A stretch of 64,000 nt of DNA from DATFDN01 sp035685165 (GTDB lineage Bacteria > Pseudomonadota > Alphaproteobacteria > Acetobacterales > Acetobacteraceae): assembly GCA_035685165.1 (NCBI GenBank), contig DASRBI010000009.1, forward strand, positions 124,001 through 188,000, written 5' to 3'. Below, in pieces: positions 1 to 8,039 of the stretch. The notes under the pieces were generated by a model, which saw nothing but the letters and a program-made list of their open reading frames with translations, was not told the DNA's origin and ran no database searches. Each line of letters begins with the position of its first letter. Within the stretch, counting starts at the first letter, position 1. The translations under genes and the position numbers were made by a program.

Positions 1-1
1 C

Positions 2-625
2 GCGCTCAAGGGCAAGCCGATCGCCATCGCCGCCGACGTGCGCGCCGGCTGGTGGCGATACCTCGCCGGCAAATACGGCTACAGCGACAGCCAGATCCGC
101 CCCTACACCTTCAATCTCGCCCCGTTCCTCACCGACAAGAACCTGATCCAAGAAGGCTATCTCGGCTCGGAGCCGTACCTGATCGAGCAGCAGGGCCACT
201 TCAAGCCGGTGGTGCTGCCGATCGCCGCGGCCGGCTATCTCGGCTACGACAACATCATCGCCACCAGCACCAAAATGGTCGCCGAGCACCCCGACATCGT
301 GCAGCGTTTCGTCGATGCCTCAATCGAGGGCTGGTATTCCTACCTCTACGGCGATCCCGCGCCCGGCAACGCGCTGATCCGCGCCGCCAACCCCGACATG
401 CCGCAAGATCTCATCGACTACGGCCGGCGCGTGATGAAAGAATACGGCACGGTCGACTCCGGCGATGCGCTGAGCATGGGGATCGGCGCGATGACCGACG
501 CGCGTTGGCACGCCTTTTACAAGTCGATGGCCGATGCCGGCGTCTATCCGCACGGCCTCGATATTTCCGCCGCCTACACGCTGCGGTTCGTCAACCACCG
601 CGTCGGGATGGACCTCAAGCCATGA
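2..625 (+). CDS. ABC transporter substrate-binding protein, NMT1/THI5-like (C-terminal part)
   Basis: The reading frame is open from the left edge, so the N-terminus and signal peptide lie outside the window. About 207 residues are visible. They match the C-terminal lobe of NMT1/THI5-like periplasmic binding proteins, which feed nitrate/sulfonate/pyrimidine-type ABC importers: an opening KGKPIAI strand, then a QEGYLGSEPY stretch, a YDNIIATS strand, and helices with MVAEHPDIVQRFVDA and an aromatic GWYSYLYGD segment. The ligand cannot be told from sequence. The stop overlaps the next start (ATGA), so the downstream phosphoribosyltransferase-HAD fusion is translationally coupled. That coupling hints at a nucleobase- or pyrimidine-like ligand, which is only inference. 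Confidence 0.85.
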   Translation, partial: ALKGKPIAIAADVRAGWWRYLAGKYGYSDSQIRPYTFNLAPFLTDKNLIQEGYLGSEPYLIEQQGHFKPVVLPIAAAGYLGYDNIIATSTKMVAEHPDIVQRFVDASIEGWYSYLYGDPAPGNALIRAANPDMPQDLIDYGRRVMKEYGTVDSGDALSMGIGAMTDARWHAFYKSMADAGVYPHGLDISAAYTLRFVNHRVGMDLKP

Positions 626-1563
626 CCGCGAAGGGCTGGAAGGGCCTGGATACCGCCCGCCCGCCCGTTTTCATCGGCTACGATCAGGCGGAGCGCATGG
701 TGCTGGCGCTGCTCGACCGTGCCACCGCGTGGCGGCCCGAATGTGTCGCCGCCATCATGCGCGGCGGGCTGATTCCCGGCACGATGGCAGCCGCCGCGCT
801 GGCGCTGGAGCTGCATCCCCTCGCCTGCCCGCGTGCCGCCACCCCCGCCTGGCTCGGGCCCGCGCCCACATGTCGGCGCGTGCTGCTTGTCGATGATTGC
901 TGCGCGACGGGTGCCACCATGCGCGCCGCCGCCGCGTGGCTGCGCGCGTCGGGCTGCGAGGTGCTGACGCTCGCGATCGCGCACGACCCGGAAACCACCT
1001 CGTTCGTTCCCGACCTTTCACACCCGATCACCACGCTCTTTCGCTTTCCCTGGGAGCGCGGCGAGGCCACGCCCGCCGCCCGCGCCTGGCGCGCCGATGG
1101 AAACCCGGCCAGCCGCCACACCGAGGCGCCGTTCCACGGCCTTGATCTCGACGGCGTGTTTTTGCCCGACATCCCGCGCGCCGACTACGCGGCGGACGTC
1201 GCGGATGCGCTCGCGCGCCGCCACGCGCTCGAGCCCTTCGCGCGCTGGCCCGAATTCCACCCCGACCGCGCGGTGCTGATCACCGGCCGCCACGAGGCCG
1301 ACCGCGACAGCACCGCCGCCTGGCTCGCGCGCTGCGGACTTGGTTCCGTGCCGCTCGTGCTGCGCCCGGCCGCCGTCGCCGACGATCCCGCTTCCGTCGC
1401 GCGCTGGAAAGCCGAGACGGCCACAAGCTGGGGCTGCACACACTTCGTCGAAAGCGAGCCCGAGCAGGCATTGCGGATCGCCGCCGCTGCGCCGCACCTG
1501 ATCGTGCAATGGTGGTCCGCCGCCGAGGCCCGTGCCTTCGTGCTCGGCGCCGCCGCCGGCTGA
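622..1563 (+). CDS. Phosphoribosyltransferase-HAD-like fusion protein
   Basis: This is a 313-residue protein. I chose the ATG that overlaps the upstream stop by four bases; the frame extends further upstream but only as a shadow of the transporter gene. Residues 15-130 form a type I phosphoribosyltransferase domain with an IMRGGLIPG segment and the PRPP-binding loop VLLVDDCCATGAT (about 87-99). Residues 172-313 look like a HAD-type domain: LDLDGVF (D175 and D177) as motif I and ITGRHE as a motif II-like strand. The two domains together suggest phosphoribosyl transfer or cleavage plus dephosphorylation of a related substrate, but the substrate is unknown. Coupling to an NMT1-type binding protein suggests a salvage role (inference). 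Confidence 0.75.
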   Translation: MTAKGWKGLDTARPPVFIGYDQAERMVLALLDRATAWRPECVAAIMRGGLIPGTMAAAALALELHPLACPRAATPAWLGPAPTCRRVLLVDDCCATGATMRAAAAWLRASGCEVLTLAIAHDPETTSFVPDLSHPITTLFRFPWERGEATPAARAWRADGNPASRHTEAPFHGLDLDGVFLPDIPRADYAADVADALARRHALEPFARWPEFHPDRAVLITGRHEADRDSTAAWLARCGLGSVPLVLRPAAVADDPASVARWKAETATSWGCTHFVESEPEQALRIAAAAPHLIVQWWSAAEARAFVLGAAAG

Positions 1564-1564
1564 C

Positions 1565-1852
1565 CTACCGGCTGCCTGGCGCCGCACCCCCCTGGCCGGT
1601 CTCGGCGTCGAGCTTGCGGTCGATGTCCTGAATTTCCTGCTGGAAAGCGTTGCGCTGCGCCGCCGAGGGCGCGAGCCCGGTCTGCTGCTCGCGCTGGCGC
1701 ACCTCCGGCTGCGTCGGCTGGTGCGCGCGGTAGTCCCAGATATTCGCCTCGGAACCCGAGGGCGGCGCCGTCTGCGAATGCGGCGCCGCGCCCGGAACGG
1801 CAATCAGCGCACCCGTCAGAAGCCAGCCTGAGAGGTGCGGACGTGCGATCAT
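1565..1852 (-). CDS. Small exported protein of unknown function
   Basis: This 95-residue protein starts MIARPHLSGW and has a hydrophobic stretch (LLTGALIAVPGAA) that looks like a signal peptide. The rest is hydrophilic and Gln/Pro-rich and ends in a short charged helix (QQEIQDIDRKLDAE). The start is supported by a GGAGGG Shine-Dalgarno just upstream; the frame runs further up but only as a shadow of the sulfatase gene. It begins 23 bases after the sulfatase stop and is probably the last gene of that operon. I do not recognise a family. It could be a periplasmic accessory protein. Confidence 0.6.
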   Translation of the reverse strand: MIARPHLSGWLLTGALIAVPGAAPHSQTAPPSGSEANIWDYRAHQPTQPEVRQREQQTGLAPSAAQRNAFQQEIQDIDRKLDAETGQGGAAPGSR

Positions 1853-1875
1853 GGCTCCCTCCGGTTCCCGGCTGG

Positions 1876-3372
1876 TCAGCGCGAATGACTCCCCGCCGTA
1901 TCCTGTAGCTGGCGCAGGACCTCGTCGAGGTTGAACGCGGCGGGCTTCTGGCGCGGCGGGAACTTCACGAAGTCGGCGATCTGCTGCGCCACGAGCGCCT
2001 GCATCCCATAGAGCAGATAGGTGTGCGAAAGCACCCAGTCCCAGTAGGTGTTGGAGTTCTCGTCCGCGCGCTCGAACGGATCCCGCCGCAGGTTGAACAT
2101 TTTCGGCGCACGCAGCTTCACGAACGGCTCGAACCAGCACATGAGTTGCTTGGCCCGCTGCTCCATCAAGACGAGCTTCCAGTCGCCCATCCGCAGACCC
2201 AGGATGTCGCCATCATCGCTGATGTAGAAGAACGATTTGCGCGGACTCTGCTTGGCTGCGCCGGTCAGATAGGGCAGCAGATTGTAGCCGTCGATATGCA
2301 CCTTAAAGTTCTTGGTGCCGGCCTTGTAGCCCTCCAGGAGCTTGGCGGTGACATCGGGCTCGCCGGCGGCGGCGAGCAGCGTCGGCAGCCAGTCCTGATG
2401 CGAGGCGATGTCGTTGAAGACCGACCCGGCCTTGATCCTGCCCGGCCAGCGCACGAACACCGGCACGCGCCAGCCGCCTTCCCAGTTGGTGTTCTTCTCG
2501 CTGCGGAACGGCGTGATGGCGGCATCGGGCCAGCTATTGTAATGCGGGCCGTTGTCGGTGGAGTACATGACGATCGTATCGTCGGCGATGCCGAGCTCGT
2601 CGAGTTTTGCCAGCATCTGGCCGATCAGCTCGTCGTGCGCCACCATGACGTCGTTGTAGTCGCCCTGGCCACCGCTCTTGCCCTTGTGCTTGGCGGCGCA
2701 ATGCGTGCGGAAGTGCATGCCGGTGGTGTTGTACCAAAGGAAGAACGGCTTGCCCTCTTTGTGCGCCTTGTCGATGAAGCCGAGCGCCTGCTCCGTTAGC
2801 TCCTCGTCGATCGTCTCCATGCGCTTGCGGGTGAGCGGCCCGGTATCCTCGATCCGCTGCCCGCCCTTGCCGTCGGCCCAGCTGTGCAGCACGCCGCGCG
2901 GGCCGAACCGCTTCTTGAATTCGGGATCGCGAGGATAATCGGGGTCTTCCGGCTCCTCCTCGGCATTCAGGTGATAGAGGTTGCCGAAGAACTCGTCGAA
3001 GCCGTGCATCGTCGGCAGGAACTCGTCACGATCGCCCAGATGGTTCTTGCCGAACTGGCCGGTGGCATAGCCGAGCGGCTTCAGCAGTTCGGCGATGGTC
3101 GGGTCTTCCGCCCGGATGCCGACATCGGCGCCCGGCATCCCGACCTTGGTCAGCCCGGTTCGGATCGGATTTTGCCCGGTGATAAAGGCGGCGCGTCCGG
3201 CGGTGCAGCTCTGCTGGCCGTAATAGTCGGTGAATGTCGCGCCTTCATGGCCGATGCGGTCGATGTTGGGCGTGCGATACCCCATCTGGCCACGATTGTT
3301 GTAGCTGATATTCCACCAGCCGATGTCGTCACCCCACAGGATTAGGATGTTCGGCTTGCCTGCTTTCGCCAT
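1876..3372 (-). CDS. Arylsulfatase (formylglycine-dependent, Cys type)
   Basis: This 498-residue sulfatase hydrolyses sulfate esters. The N-terminus NILILWGDDIGWW carries the metal-binding Asp pair (D15, D16). The signature C56-T-A-G-R60 gives the cysteine that FGE converts to formylglycine. Further family landmarks are GQFGKNHLGD, the YSTDNGPHY metal-site strand and the GLRMGDWKLV C-terminal segment. No signal peptide is visible, so it is either cytoplasmic or exported by another route. A GGGGGAAC Shine-Dalgarno precedes the ATG. It lies in a minus-strand operon behind the gene for its likely maturase (4390-5361). The natural substrate is not evident. Confidence 0.93.
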   Translation of the reverse strand: MAKAGKPNILILWGDDIGWWNISYNNRGQMGYRTPNIDRIGHEGATFTDYYGQQSCTAGRAAFITGQNPIRTGLTKVGMPGADVGIRAEDPTIAELLKPLGYATGQFGKNHLGDRDEFLPTMHGFDEFFGNLYHLNAEEEPEDPDYPRDPEFKKRFGPRGVLHSWADGKGGQRIEDTGPLTRKRMETIDEELTEQALGFIDKAHKEGKPFFLWYNTTGMHFRTHCAAKHKGKSGGQGDYNDVMVAHDELIGQMLAKLDELGIADDTIVMYSTDNGPHYNSWPDAAITPFRSEKNTNWEGGWRVPVFVRWPGRIKAGSVFNDIASHQDWLPTLLAAAGEPDVTAKLLEGYKAGTKNFKVHIDGYNLLPYLTGAAKQSPRKSFFYISDDGDILGLRMGDWKLVLMEQRAKQLMCWFEPFVKLRAPKMFNLRRDPFERADENSNTYWDWVLSHTYLLYGMQALVAQQIADFVKFPPRQKPAAFNLDEVLRQLQDTAGSHSR

Positions 3373-3418
3373 GCTCAGTTCCCCCTTGTTTCGTCGGATT
3401 CGGTAATTCGGTTGGCAC

Positions 3419-3877
3419 CTAGCCGGCGTGCAGCAGCACGGCGACGAACGCGAACATCCCGATGCCGACCAGGATGGCGGCGACGGCCATAAGCGGCGTC
3501 TGCATCCGGCCCGCCTGCGGCCCGGTCATCGGCGTGAACGGCGCACCCGACAAATAGCGGACGCTCCATTTGTATTGGGCGAGCGAAATCAGCAGAGCCA
3601 GAATCCCGCAGCCGATCAGCGCCAGCCCGAGAACATGCGGCGCCGCCGGCAGATAGGCCCGGCGCGCGCCCGGCACATCGACCACCCGCTCCAGGTACTG
3701 CGCCAGCGCGAAGCCGAAGCCGATCAGCGCAGTCGCGGTCCGCACCCAGGCCATCATGGTTCGCTCGATGGCAAGCCGGGTACGCATCCAGGCGAAGTGG
3801 CTTTCCGCCGTCGCGCGGACTTCGAAGCTCTGCGTGGCGTGGCCCGCCACCCCGGCCAGCGGAACGCGATGGCGCAT
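3419..3877 (-). CDS. DUF202/YidH-like membrane protein
   Basis: This 152-residue protein carries the DUF202 signature: a cytosolic ARTRLAIERTMMAW-type motif (here MRTRLAIERTMMAWVRT) followed by three predicted membrane segments (about 48-62, 80-100 and 128-150). Proteins of this family are small inner-membrane proteins without an assigned function. The start overlaps the upstream stop by one base (TGATG), so it is coupled to the 3877-4386 gene. It sits between the FGE gene and the arylsulfatase gene; whether it contributes to sulfatase function or sulfate handling is not known. Confidence 0.8.
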   Translation of the reverse strand: MRHRVPLAGVAGHATQSFEVRATAESHFAWMRTRLAIERTMMAWVRTATALIGFGFALAQYLERVVDVPGARRAYLPAAPHVLGLALIGCGILALLISLAQYKWSVRYLSGAPFTPMTGPQAGRMQTPLMAVAAILVGIGMFAFVAVLLHAG

Positions 3878-4386
3878 CACACCGCCGCCCGGCGCCAGGC
3901 GCGCATCGCAAGCCCCCGGACAACCAGATAAGGCAGGAACGCCAGCACGAGCGCGATGATCACCGCCTCGTTCGGGAAGAAGGTGTGCAGTACGAGCCGT
4001 TGGTAGATCACATCCATCACCAGCCCGAGCAGGATGATCCGCGCCGTCCTGTTCAGTCCCTCGCGCAGCCTTGCGCCGCGGCGCTGGCGATCGTTGAGCA
4101 CGGTCCACAAATAGGGCGAGCGCCCGGCCAGCGCGTCAGCCTTGCCGTCGCGAACGGCGGCGACGGTCGCCATCACCGGCTGGAGGATGAATCGGAAGCG
4201 CATGGGACCGTCCGGACGTGCCGCCAGATTGTGCCAAAGGCGCACCCAAACGCCGGCCTCGACACCGTGCACCGCCACACCGGCGACGACCATGACGAAC
4301 ACGAGGCCGAGCACGAGCTGCGCCAGCCCTCCCAGCTGTCCCGCATCGGCCCCGCGCAGCGCACCGCCTGAAGGGCCGAGCGGCAT
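3877..4386 (-). CDS. Membrane protein of unknown function in the sulfatase operon
   Basis: This 169-residue protein has an N-terminal hydrophobic helix (LAQLVLGLVFVMVVAGVAV), a central soluble part containing RFRFILQPVMATVAAVRDGK, and two C-terminal hydrophobic helices (ARIILLGLVMDVIY and VIIALVLAFLPYLVV). I do not recognise a named family. It starts three bases after the FGE stop and its own stop overlaps the DUF202 start, so it is firmly inside this operon. The FILQPVMATVAAVRDG segment may lie parallel to the membrane. Function unknown. Confidence 0.75.
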   Translation of the reverse strand: MPLGPSGGALRGADAGQLGGLAQLVLGLVFVMVVAGVAVHGVEAGVWVRLWHNLAARPDGPMRFRFILQPVMATVAAVRDGKADALAGRSPYLWTVLNDRQRRGARLREGLNRTARIILLGLVMDVIYQRLVLHTFFPNEAVIIALVLAFLPYLVVRGLAMRAWRRAAV

Positions 4387-4389
4387 CGC

Positions 4390-5361
4390 TCAGGACCGGA
4401 TCACGCAGCGGAATCCGAGATGGCTCATGCCACTATCGGTCGGCTGGGCGTGGCGCGCCGCCGGGCGATAGCGCCGGCAATAATTGGGCGCGCACAGATG
4501 CGAGCCGCCCTTCACCACCTTGCGCGGAATGCGCGCCGCGCCGCCGCGCGGGTCGTAGCTGCCGCTTTGCGGACCGCCGCGCGGATTTTCCGTGATGCAG
4601 CAAGGCTTGCCGGCATCGGGCTGATGCCGGGCGGTGAACCAGTCTGCCGTCCATTCCCAGACATTCCCGATCATGTCGAACAATCCATAGGCGTTCGGCG
4701 GGAACGCCGTGACCGGCGAGGTGCGCGCGTAGCCGTCGGCGGCGAGGTTCTCGTACGGGAAATTGCCCTGCCAGGTATTCGCCAGATGCCGTCCGCCGGG
4801 CGTTAGCTCGCCGCCCCACGCAAACTCCGCGCCCTCCAGTCCGCCGCGGGCGGCGAATTCCCATTCCGCCTCGGTCGGCAGTTGCCTGCCGGCCCAAGCC
4901 GCGTACGCCTCGGCATCCTTCCACGCGATATGGACGACCGGATGATCCTCGGGCGGTTCGGGCCGCTCCGGCCCGTAGGGGCGGCGCCAGTTCGCGCCGA
5001 ATACGAAGCGCCACCATTGCGACCAGTCGCCGAGCGACACAGGGCCCGGGGGCGGGGTAAACACGAGCGAGCCGGGCTTCAGCATGTGCGGCAGCGCGCC
5101 CGGATAATCGCGCGGGTCGGGGGCGATCTCGGCCACGGTCACGTAGCCGGTGGCGCGCACGAACGCACGGAACTGCCGGTTGGTAACGGGCGTGCGCTCC
5201 ATCAGGAACGGGCCGACGCTGACGCGATGCGCCGGCCGCTCTTCCGCATAATGCCGGTCGGAACCCATCGTGAACGTGCCGCCCGGGATCGGCACCATCT
5301 CAGCGGTGCACACGGCTTCGCGCCGGACGTAGGCGGTCGGTTCGGCTGCGGAGGACGTCAC
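4390..5361 (-). CDS. Formylglycine-generating enzyme (sulfatase-modifying factor)
   Basis: FGE oxidises the sulfatase active-site cysteine to C-alpha-formylglycine using oxygen and copper. The start MVPIPGGTFTMGSDR, the TEAEWEFAARGG and the NVWEWTADWF motifs are typical of the family, and the two catalytic cysteines are present near the C-terminus (GGSHLCAPNYC; C290 and C295 with this start). I chose a GTG at 5361 with a GGAG six bases upstream, giving 323 residues. The frame also has an ATG at 5427 that would add 22 Arg-rich residues. It is the first gene of the operon ending with the arylsulfatase, its obvious client. No signal peptide is visible, so it probably acts in the cytoplasm. Confidence 0.93.
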   Translation of the reverse strand: MTSSAAEPTAYVRREAVCTAEMVPIPGGTFTMGSDRHYAEERPAHRVSVGPFLMERTPVTNRQFRAFVRATGYVTVAEIAPDPRDYPGALPHMLKPGSLVFTPPPGPVSLGDWSQWWRFVFGANWRRPYGPERPEPPEDHPVVHIAWKDAEAYAAWAGRQLPTEAEWEFAARGGLEGAEFAWGGELTPGGRHLANTWQGNFPYENLAADGYARTSPVTAFPPNAYGLFDMIGNVWEWTADWFTARHQPDAGKPCCITENPRGGPQSGSYDPRGGAARIPRKVVKGGSHLCAPNYCRRYRPAARHAQPTDSGMSHLGFRCVIRS

Positions 5362-5500
5362 CCTGCTCTCCAACCTCCCTCGTCGGCGGCGGCCCGACGC
5401 CTGCTTGCCAAGCGCCGGTAACCACAACCCGAGCCTACCGCCGTATAGCGCAAGATAATGCCATCGCCAACCGTGATATTTGCGTCTGTGCCATTTTCGT

Positions 5501-5707
5501 CTATTCGAACGCGCAGCCAGGACGGGCGCCCATCGCCTTGAAGATCATCGCCGCCGGACAGAACCCGGTGATGCTGGCCTGCATCAGATTGAGCCCGACG
5601 AAGCCGGTGAGCAGCAGCCACCATGGACTGAACAGCCATACGAGCACGGCGCTGAGGAGCGTCAAAGTCCCGGCGAGGAACAGCACGGCACGATCGATCG
5701 ACATCAT
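5501..5707 (-). CDS. DUF2892 (YgaP-type transmembrane) protein
   Basis: This 68-residue protein has two membrane helices (about 7-26 and 29-48) followed by the ITGFCPAAMIFKAMG motif, typical of the DUF2892 domain that forms the membrane part of YgaP-like rhodaneses. No rhodanese domain is attached here. A GGGAGA Shine-Dalgarno precedes tandem ATG codons. It starts 13 bases after the thioredoxin stop and completes a sqr-trx-DUF2892 unit. Known relatives are often found next to sulfide or persulfide enzymes, which fits this context. Confidence 0.8.
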   Translation of the reverse strand: MMSIDRAVLFLAGTLTLLSAVLVWLFSPWWLLLTGFVGLNLMQASITGFCPAAMIFKAMGARPGCAFE

Positions 5708-5720
5708 GGGTTCTCCCGTT

Positions 5721-6161
5721 TCACGCGTTCGGATTGTCTAGATGTTCGCGCGTCCAGCGCACGATCGCCCCCGCATCCATTACGCCGGCGCTCTGCGCCA
5801 GCACGCGGCCGCGGTGCAGCAGAAACAGTGCGGGGATACCGCGCACGCCGAGCTTCGCCGTCACCTGCGGTGCATCGTCGGCGTTGAGCTTCAAGGCCCG
5901 AACCTCGGGTTCGAGCGCGGCGGCGGCGCGGGCGAACATCGGCGCCATCGTCCGGCACGGGCCGCACCAGGGCGCCCAGATATCGACCAGCACCGGCAAG
6001 TCACCCGCGCGCACATGGCGGGCGAATCCCGCCTCGTCCACGTCCACCGGATGGCCATCAAACAGCGCCGCGTGGCAGGCGCCGCACTTCGCCTCGCGCG
6101 CCGGGCGTTCCACTGGCACGCGGTTGATTGCCCCGCAATGCGGGCAGACAATATGCCGCAT
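5721..6161 (-). CDS. trxC: Thioredoxin 2 (zinc-containing TrxC type)
   Basis: This 146-residue protein has the two-part TrxC layout. The N-terminal zinc module has two CxxC pairs (CPHCG at residues 6-10 and CGACH at 26-30). The thioredoxin fold has the active site WAPWCGPCR and the cis-proline loop GVRGIPA. It reduces disulfides in the cytoplasm. The start lies one base after the sulfide:quinone oxidoreductase stop, so the two are co-transcribed. In this operon it could reduce persulfides or polysulfides produced by sulfide oxidation (inference from context). Confidence 0.92.
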   Translation of the reverse strand: MRHIVCPHCGAINRVPVERPAREAKCGACHAALFDGHPVDVDEAGFARHVRAGDLPVLVDIWAPWCGPCRTMAPMFARAAAALEPEVRALKLNADDAPQVTAKLGVRGIPALFLLHRGRVLAQSAGVMDAGAIVRWTREHLDNPNA

Positions 6162-6162
6162 C

Positions 6163-7464
6163 TCAGCCACCGCCCCCTCCCGGCTCCAGCACCGGCGACT
6201 TGAGCTTGGCGATGTCGAGCTGGCGCAGCACGAACTTCTCGTAGAACGGCTCGCTTTCGCCGCTACGGATCTTGCGGAGGAAATATTTCTCGAAGCCGAC
6301 CTTGGCCATGTGCACCCAGGTGCCCTTCGAGGCCCAGTTGACGTTGCGCGGCGGGATTTGCGGCTGGGCGACGAATGCCACGCCGCCATCCCCGAAATCC
6401 GCCAGACAGACGGCATTCCAGGTGGGGCGCGCGCGCGGCTGCGCGCCGCGCAGCAGCGCGCCGATGTTCATCGCCGTCGCCGTCACCATCGATTCGATCA
6501 TGAAGCCGGTTTTCGGCACCCCGACCGGCACCGCGGTCTTGCCGACCGGCGGGATCGCCACGCAGACGCCGACCGCAAAGATGTTGGGGAACGCCGGATT
6601 GCGCTGATACTCGTCGACCAGCACGAAGCCGCGCGGGTTGACGAGGCCGTCGATCCCTTGCAGCGCGGCGACGCCGCGAAACGCCGGCAGCAGCATCGCG
6701 AAGCGGAACGGCAGCTCGTGGCTGGCGCGCAGCGCGCCGTCGTCGGCCAGCTCCTCTACCGTCACCGCCGCGGCGCCCACCTCCTTCACCCGGGCATTGG
6801 TGATCCATTTTATGTGGCGCTGGCGGAATTCGCTCTCCATCAGCGCCTTGGTGTCGCCGACGCCATCAAGCCCGAGATGGCCGATATAGGGTTCCGCCGT
6901 TACGAAGGTCATCGGCACGCGGTCGCGCACGCGCCGCTTCCTGAGCTCGGTATCGAGGATATACGCGAACTCGTAGGCCGGGCCGAAGCAGGAGGCGCCC
7001 TGCACCGCGCCGACCACCACCGGCCCCGGCGCGCGGACCAGCGCCTCCACGGCCGCGTGCGCGCGCTCGGCGTGCGTTGTCTTGCAGATCGACTGCGTGT
7101 GAGCGTCCGGCCCGAGGCCGGGGACTTCGTCGAACGCGAGCTCCGGCCCGGTGGCGATCACCAGATAATCGTAGGAAACGGATTCGCCCGAACGCAGCGC
7201 AATGCGGTTCTGCTTCGGATGCACACGCTCGGCGGCATCGGCGATGAAGCGGATTTTCCGCCTGCGGGCCGGCCGGTCGAGATCGACCCGCACATCCTCG
7301 GGCTTGCGCCAGCCGACCGCCACCCAGGGATTGGATGGCACGAACTCGAAAGCAGGCCCCTCGCCGATTAGCGTCAGGCGGTCCCCGTCCCGCGCCTGCT
7401 CGGCAAGCTCGTAGGCCGCCAGCGTGCCGCCCAGCCCGGCGCCCAGAACGACGATCTCGGCCAT
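6163..7464 (-). CDS. sqr: Sulfide:quinone oxidoreductase
   Basis: This 433-residue flavoprotein oxidises sulfide to sulfane sulfur and passes electrons to the quinone pool at the inner membrane. It has an N-terminal dinucleotide-binding motif (VVLGAGLGG) and an ATGPE loop. Cysteines stand at positions 127 (SICKTT), 159 (GASCFGP) and 353 (NAVCLADFG), which correspond to the three catalytic cysteines of characterised SQRs. The C-terminal amphipathic part (about 380-420) would attach it to the membrane. It heads the sqr-trxC-DUF2892 operon and is transcribed divergently from a SqrR/BigR-like repressor 82 bases away. I could not assign an SQR type (I-VI) by eye. Confidence 0.9.
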   Translation of the reverse strand: MAEIVVLGAGLGGTLAAYELAEQARDGDRLTLIGEGPAFEFVPSNPWVAVGWRKPEDVRVDLDRPARRRKIRFIADAAERVHPKQNRIALRSGESVSYDYLVIATGPELAFDEVPGLGPDAHTQSICKTTHAERAHAAVEALVRAPGPVVVGAVQGASCFGPAYEFAYILDTELRKRRVRDRVPMTFVTAEPYIGHLGLDGVGDTKALMESEFRQRHIKWITNARVKEVGAAAVTVEELADDGALRASHELPFRFAMLLPAFRGVAALQGIDGLVNPRGFVLVDEYQRNPAFPNIFAVGVCVAIPPVGKTAVPVGVPKTGFMIESMVTATAMNIGALLRGAQPRARPTWNAVCLADFGDGGVAFVAQPQIPPRNVNWASKGTWVHMAKVGFEKYFLRKIRSGESEPFYEKFVLRQLDIAKLKSPVLEPGGGGG

Positions 7465-7510
7465 GATCCTCTCCTCCCGACCCAGCGATGCGCGGCCTTG
7501 CTCGCCGCCC

Positions 7511-7552
7511 TTGACAATATATTCGTGTCTTCATAGGTTCGCAAGTATGAAG
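7511..7552. promoter_or_regulatory. Divergent sqr / sqrR promoters with inverted-repeat operator
   Basis: Minus-strand promoter for sqr: -35 TTGCGA (7539-7544) and -10 TATATT (7516-7521), 17 bases apart. Plus-strand promoter for the regulator: -35 TTGACA (7511-7516), with a weak -10 around 7534-7539, which puts transcription at or next to the ATG (7547). A perfect inverted repeat, CTTCATA-N10-TATGAAG (7529-7552), encloses the sqr -35 and covers the regulator start codon. This is the expected layout for an ArsR-family repressor controlling both itself and sqr. Boxes and repeat are visible in the sequence; binding is inference. Confidence 0.65.
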
Positions 7553-7912
7553 GCGAACGGACTGGCGATCGACGTAGAAGCGATGCGCGGCGCCGCCGGG
7601 AAGGCGAGCGAGCTCTTGAAATCGCTCGCCAATCCGCATCGGCTGCTGATCCTGTGCCAGCTTGCCGAGGGCGAGCGGTCGGTGGGCGAGCTCGCGGATT
7701 TCCTCAGCGTCCGAGACACGGCGGTCTCGCAGCATCTCGCGCTGCTCCGCAAAGACGGCCTGGTGTCGGGCCGGCGGGACGGGCAGACGATCTTCTATTC
7801 GCTTGCCGACACCCCGGCCCGCGCGGTGCTGGAGACGTTGTTCCGCATCTATTGCGGCGCGCCCTCGCGTGGGCGGCCGGCGGCGCGGAAGCCGGCAGCG
7901 GCACGGCGCTGA
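7547..7912 (+). CDS. ArsR-family persulfide-sensing repressor (SqrR/BigR/YgaV type)
   Basis: This 121-residue winged-helix repressor has HRLLILCQLAEGERSVGELA, a recognition helix around TAVSQHLALLRKDGLV, and a wing GQTIFYSLAD. Two cysteines, C37 (LLILC) and C103 (RIYC), sit where SqrR/BigR proteins form an intramolecular persulfide or disulfide bond that releases DNA. It faces sqr divergently, as expected. I chose the ATG at 7547 over an upstream in-frame one at 7424 because the protein then begins like the family and the promoter lies just upstream. The message may be leaderless, since no Shine-Dalgarno is visible. Its Ala/Arg-rich tail is dispensable-looking. Confidence 0.88.
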   Translation: MKANGLAIDVEAMRGAAGKASELLKSLANPHRLLILCQLAEGERSVGELADFLSVRDTAVSQHLALLRKDGLVSGRRDGQTIFYSLADTPARAVLETLFRIYCGAPSRGRPAARKPAAARR

Positions 7913-8039
7913 CGATGGCGACCAACCTGACACGCCAACGAAGCTGGGCCTGCCGGCGTGTGCGCGCATTGAGCCAGATCGACGCTGCCGGGACGGCGCG
8001 GGGCCTGGGAAGGAGGCGCGGCCAACGCGTCAGATTCAG

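Noticed and set aside
52..621. Upstream extension of the phosphoribosyltransferase frame by 190 residues
   Set aside because: It lies wholly over the transporter gene in another frame and is Arg-rich with no domain; the coupled ATG at 622 fits better.
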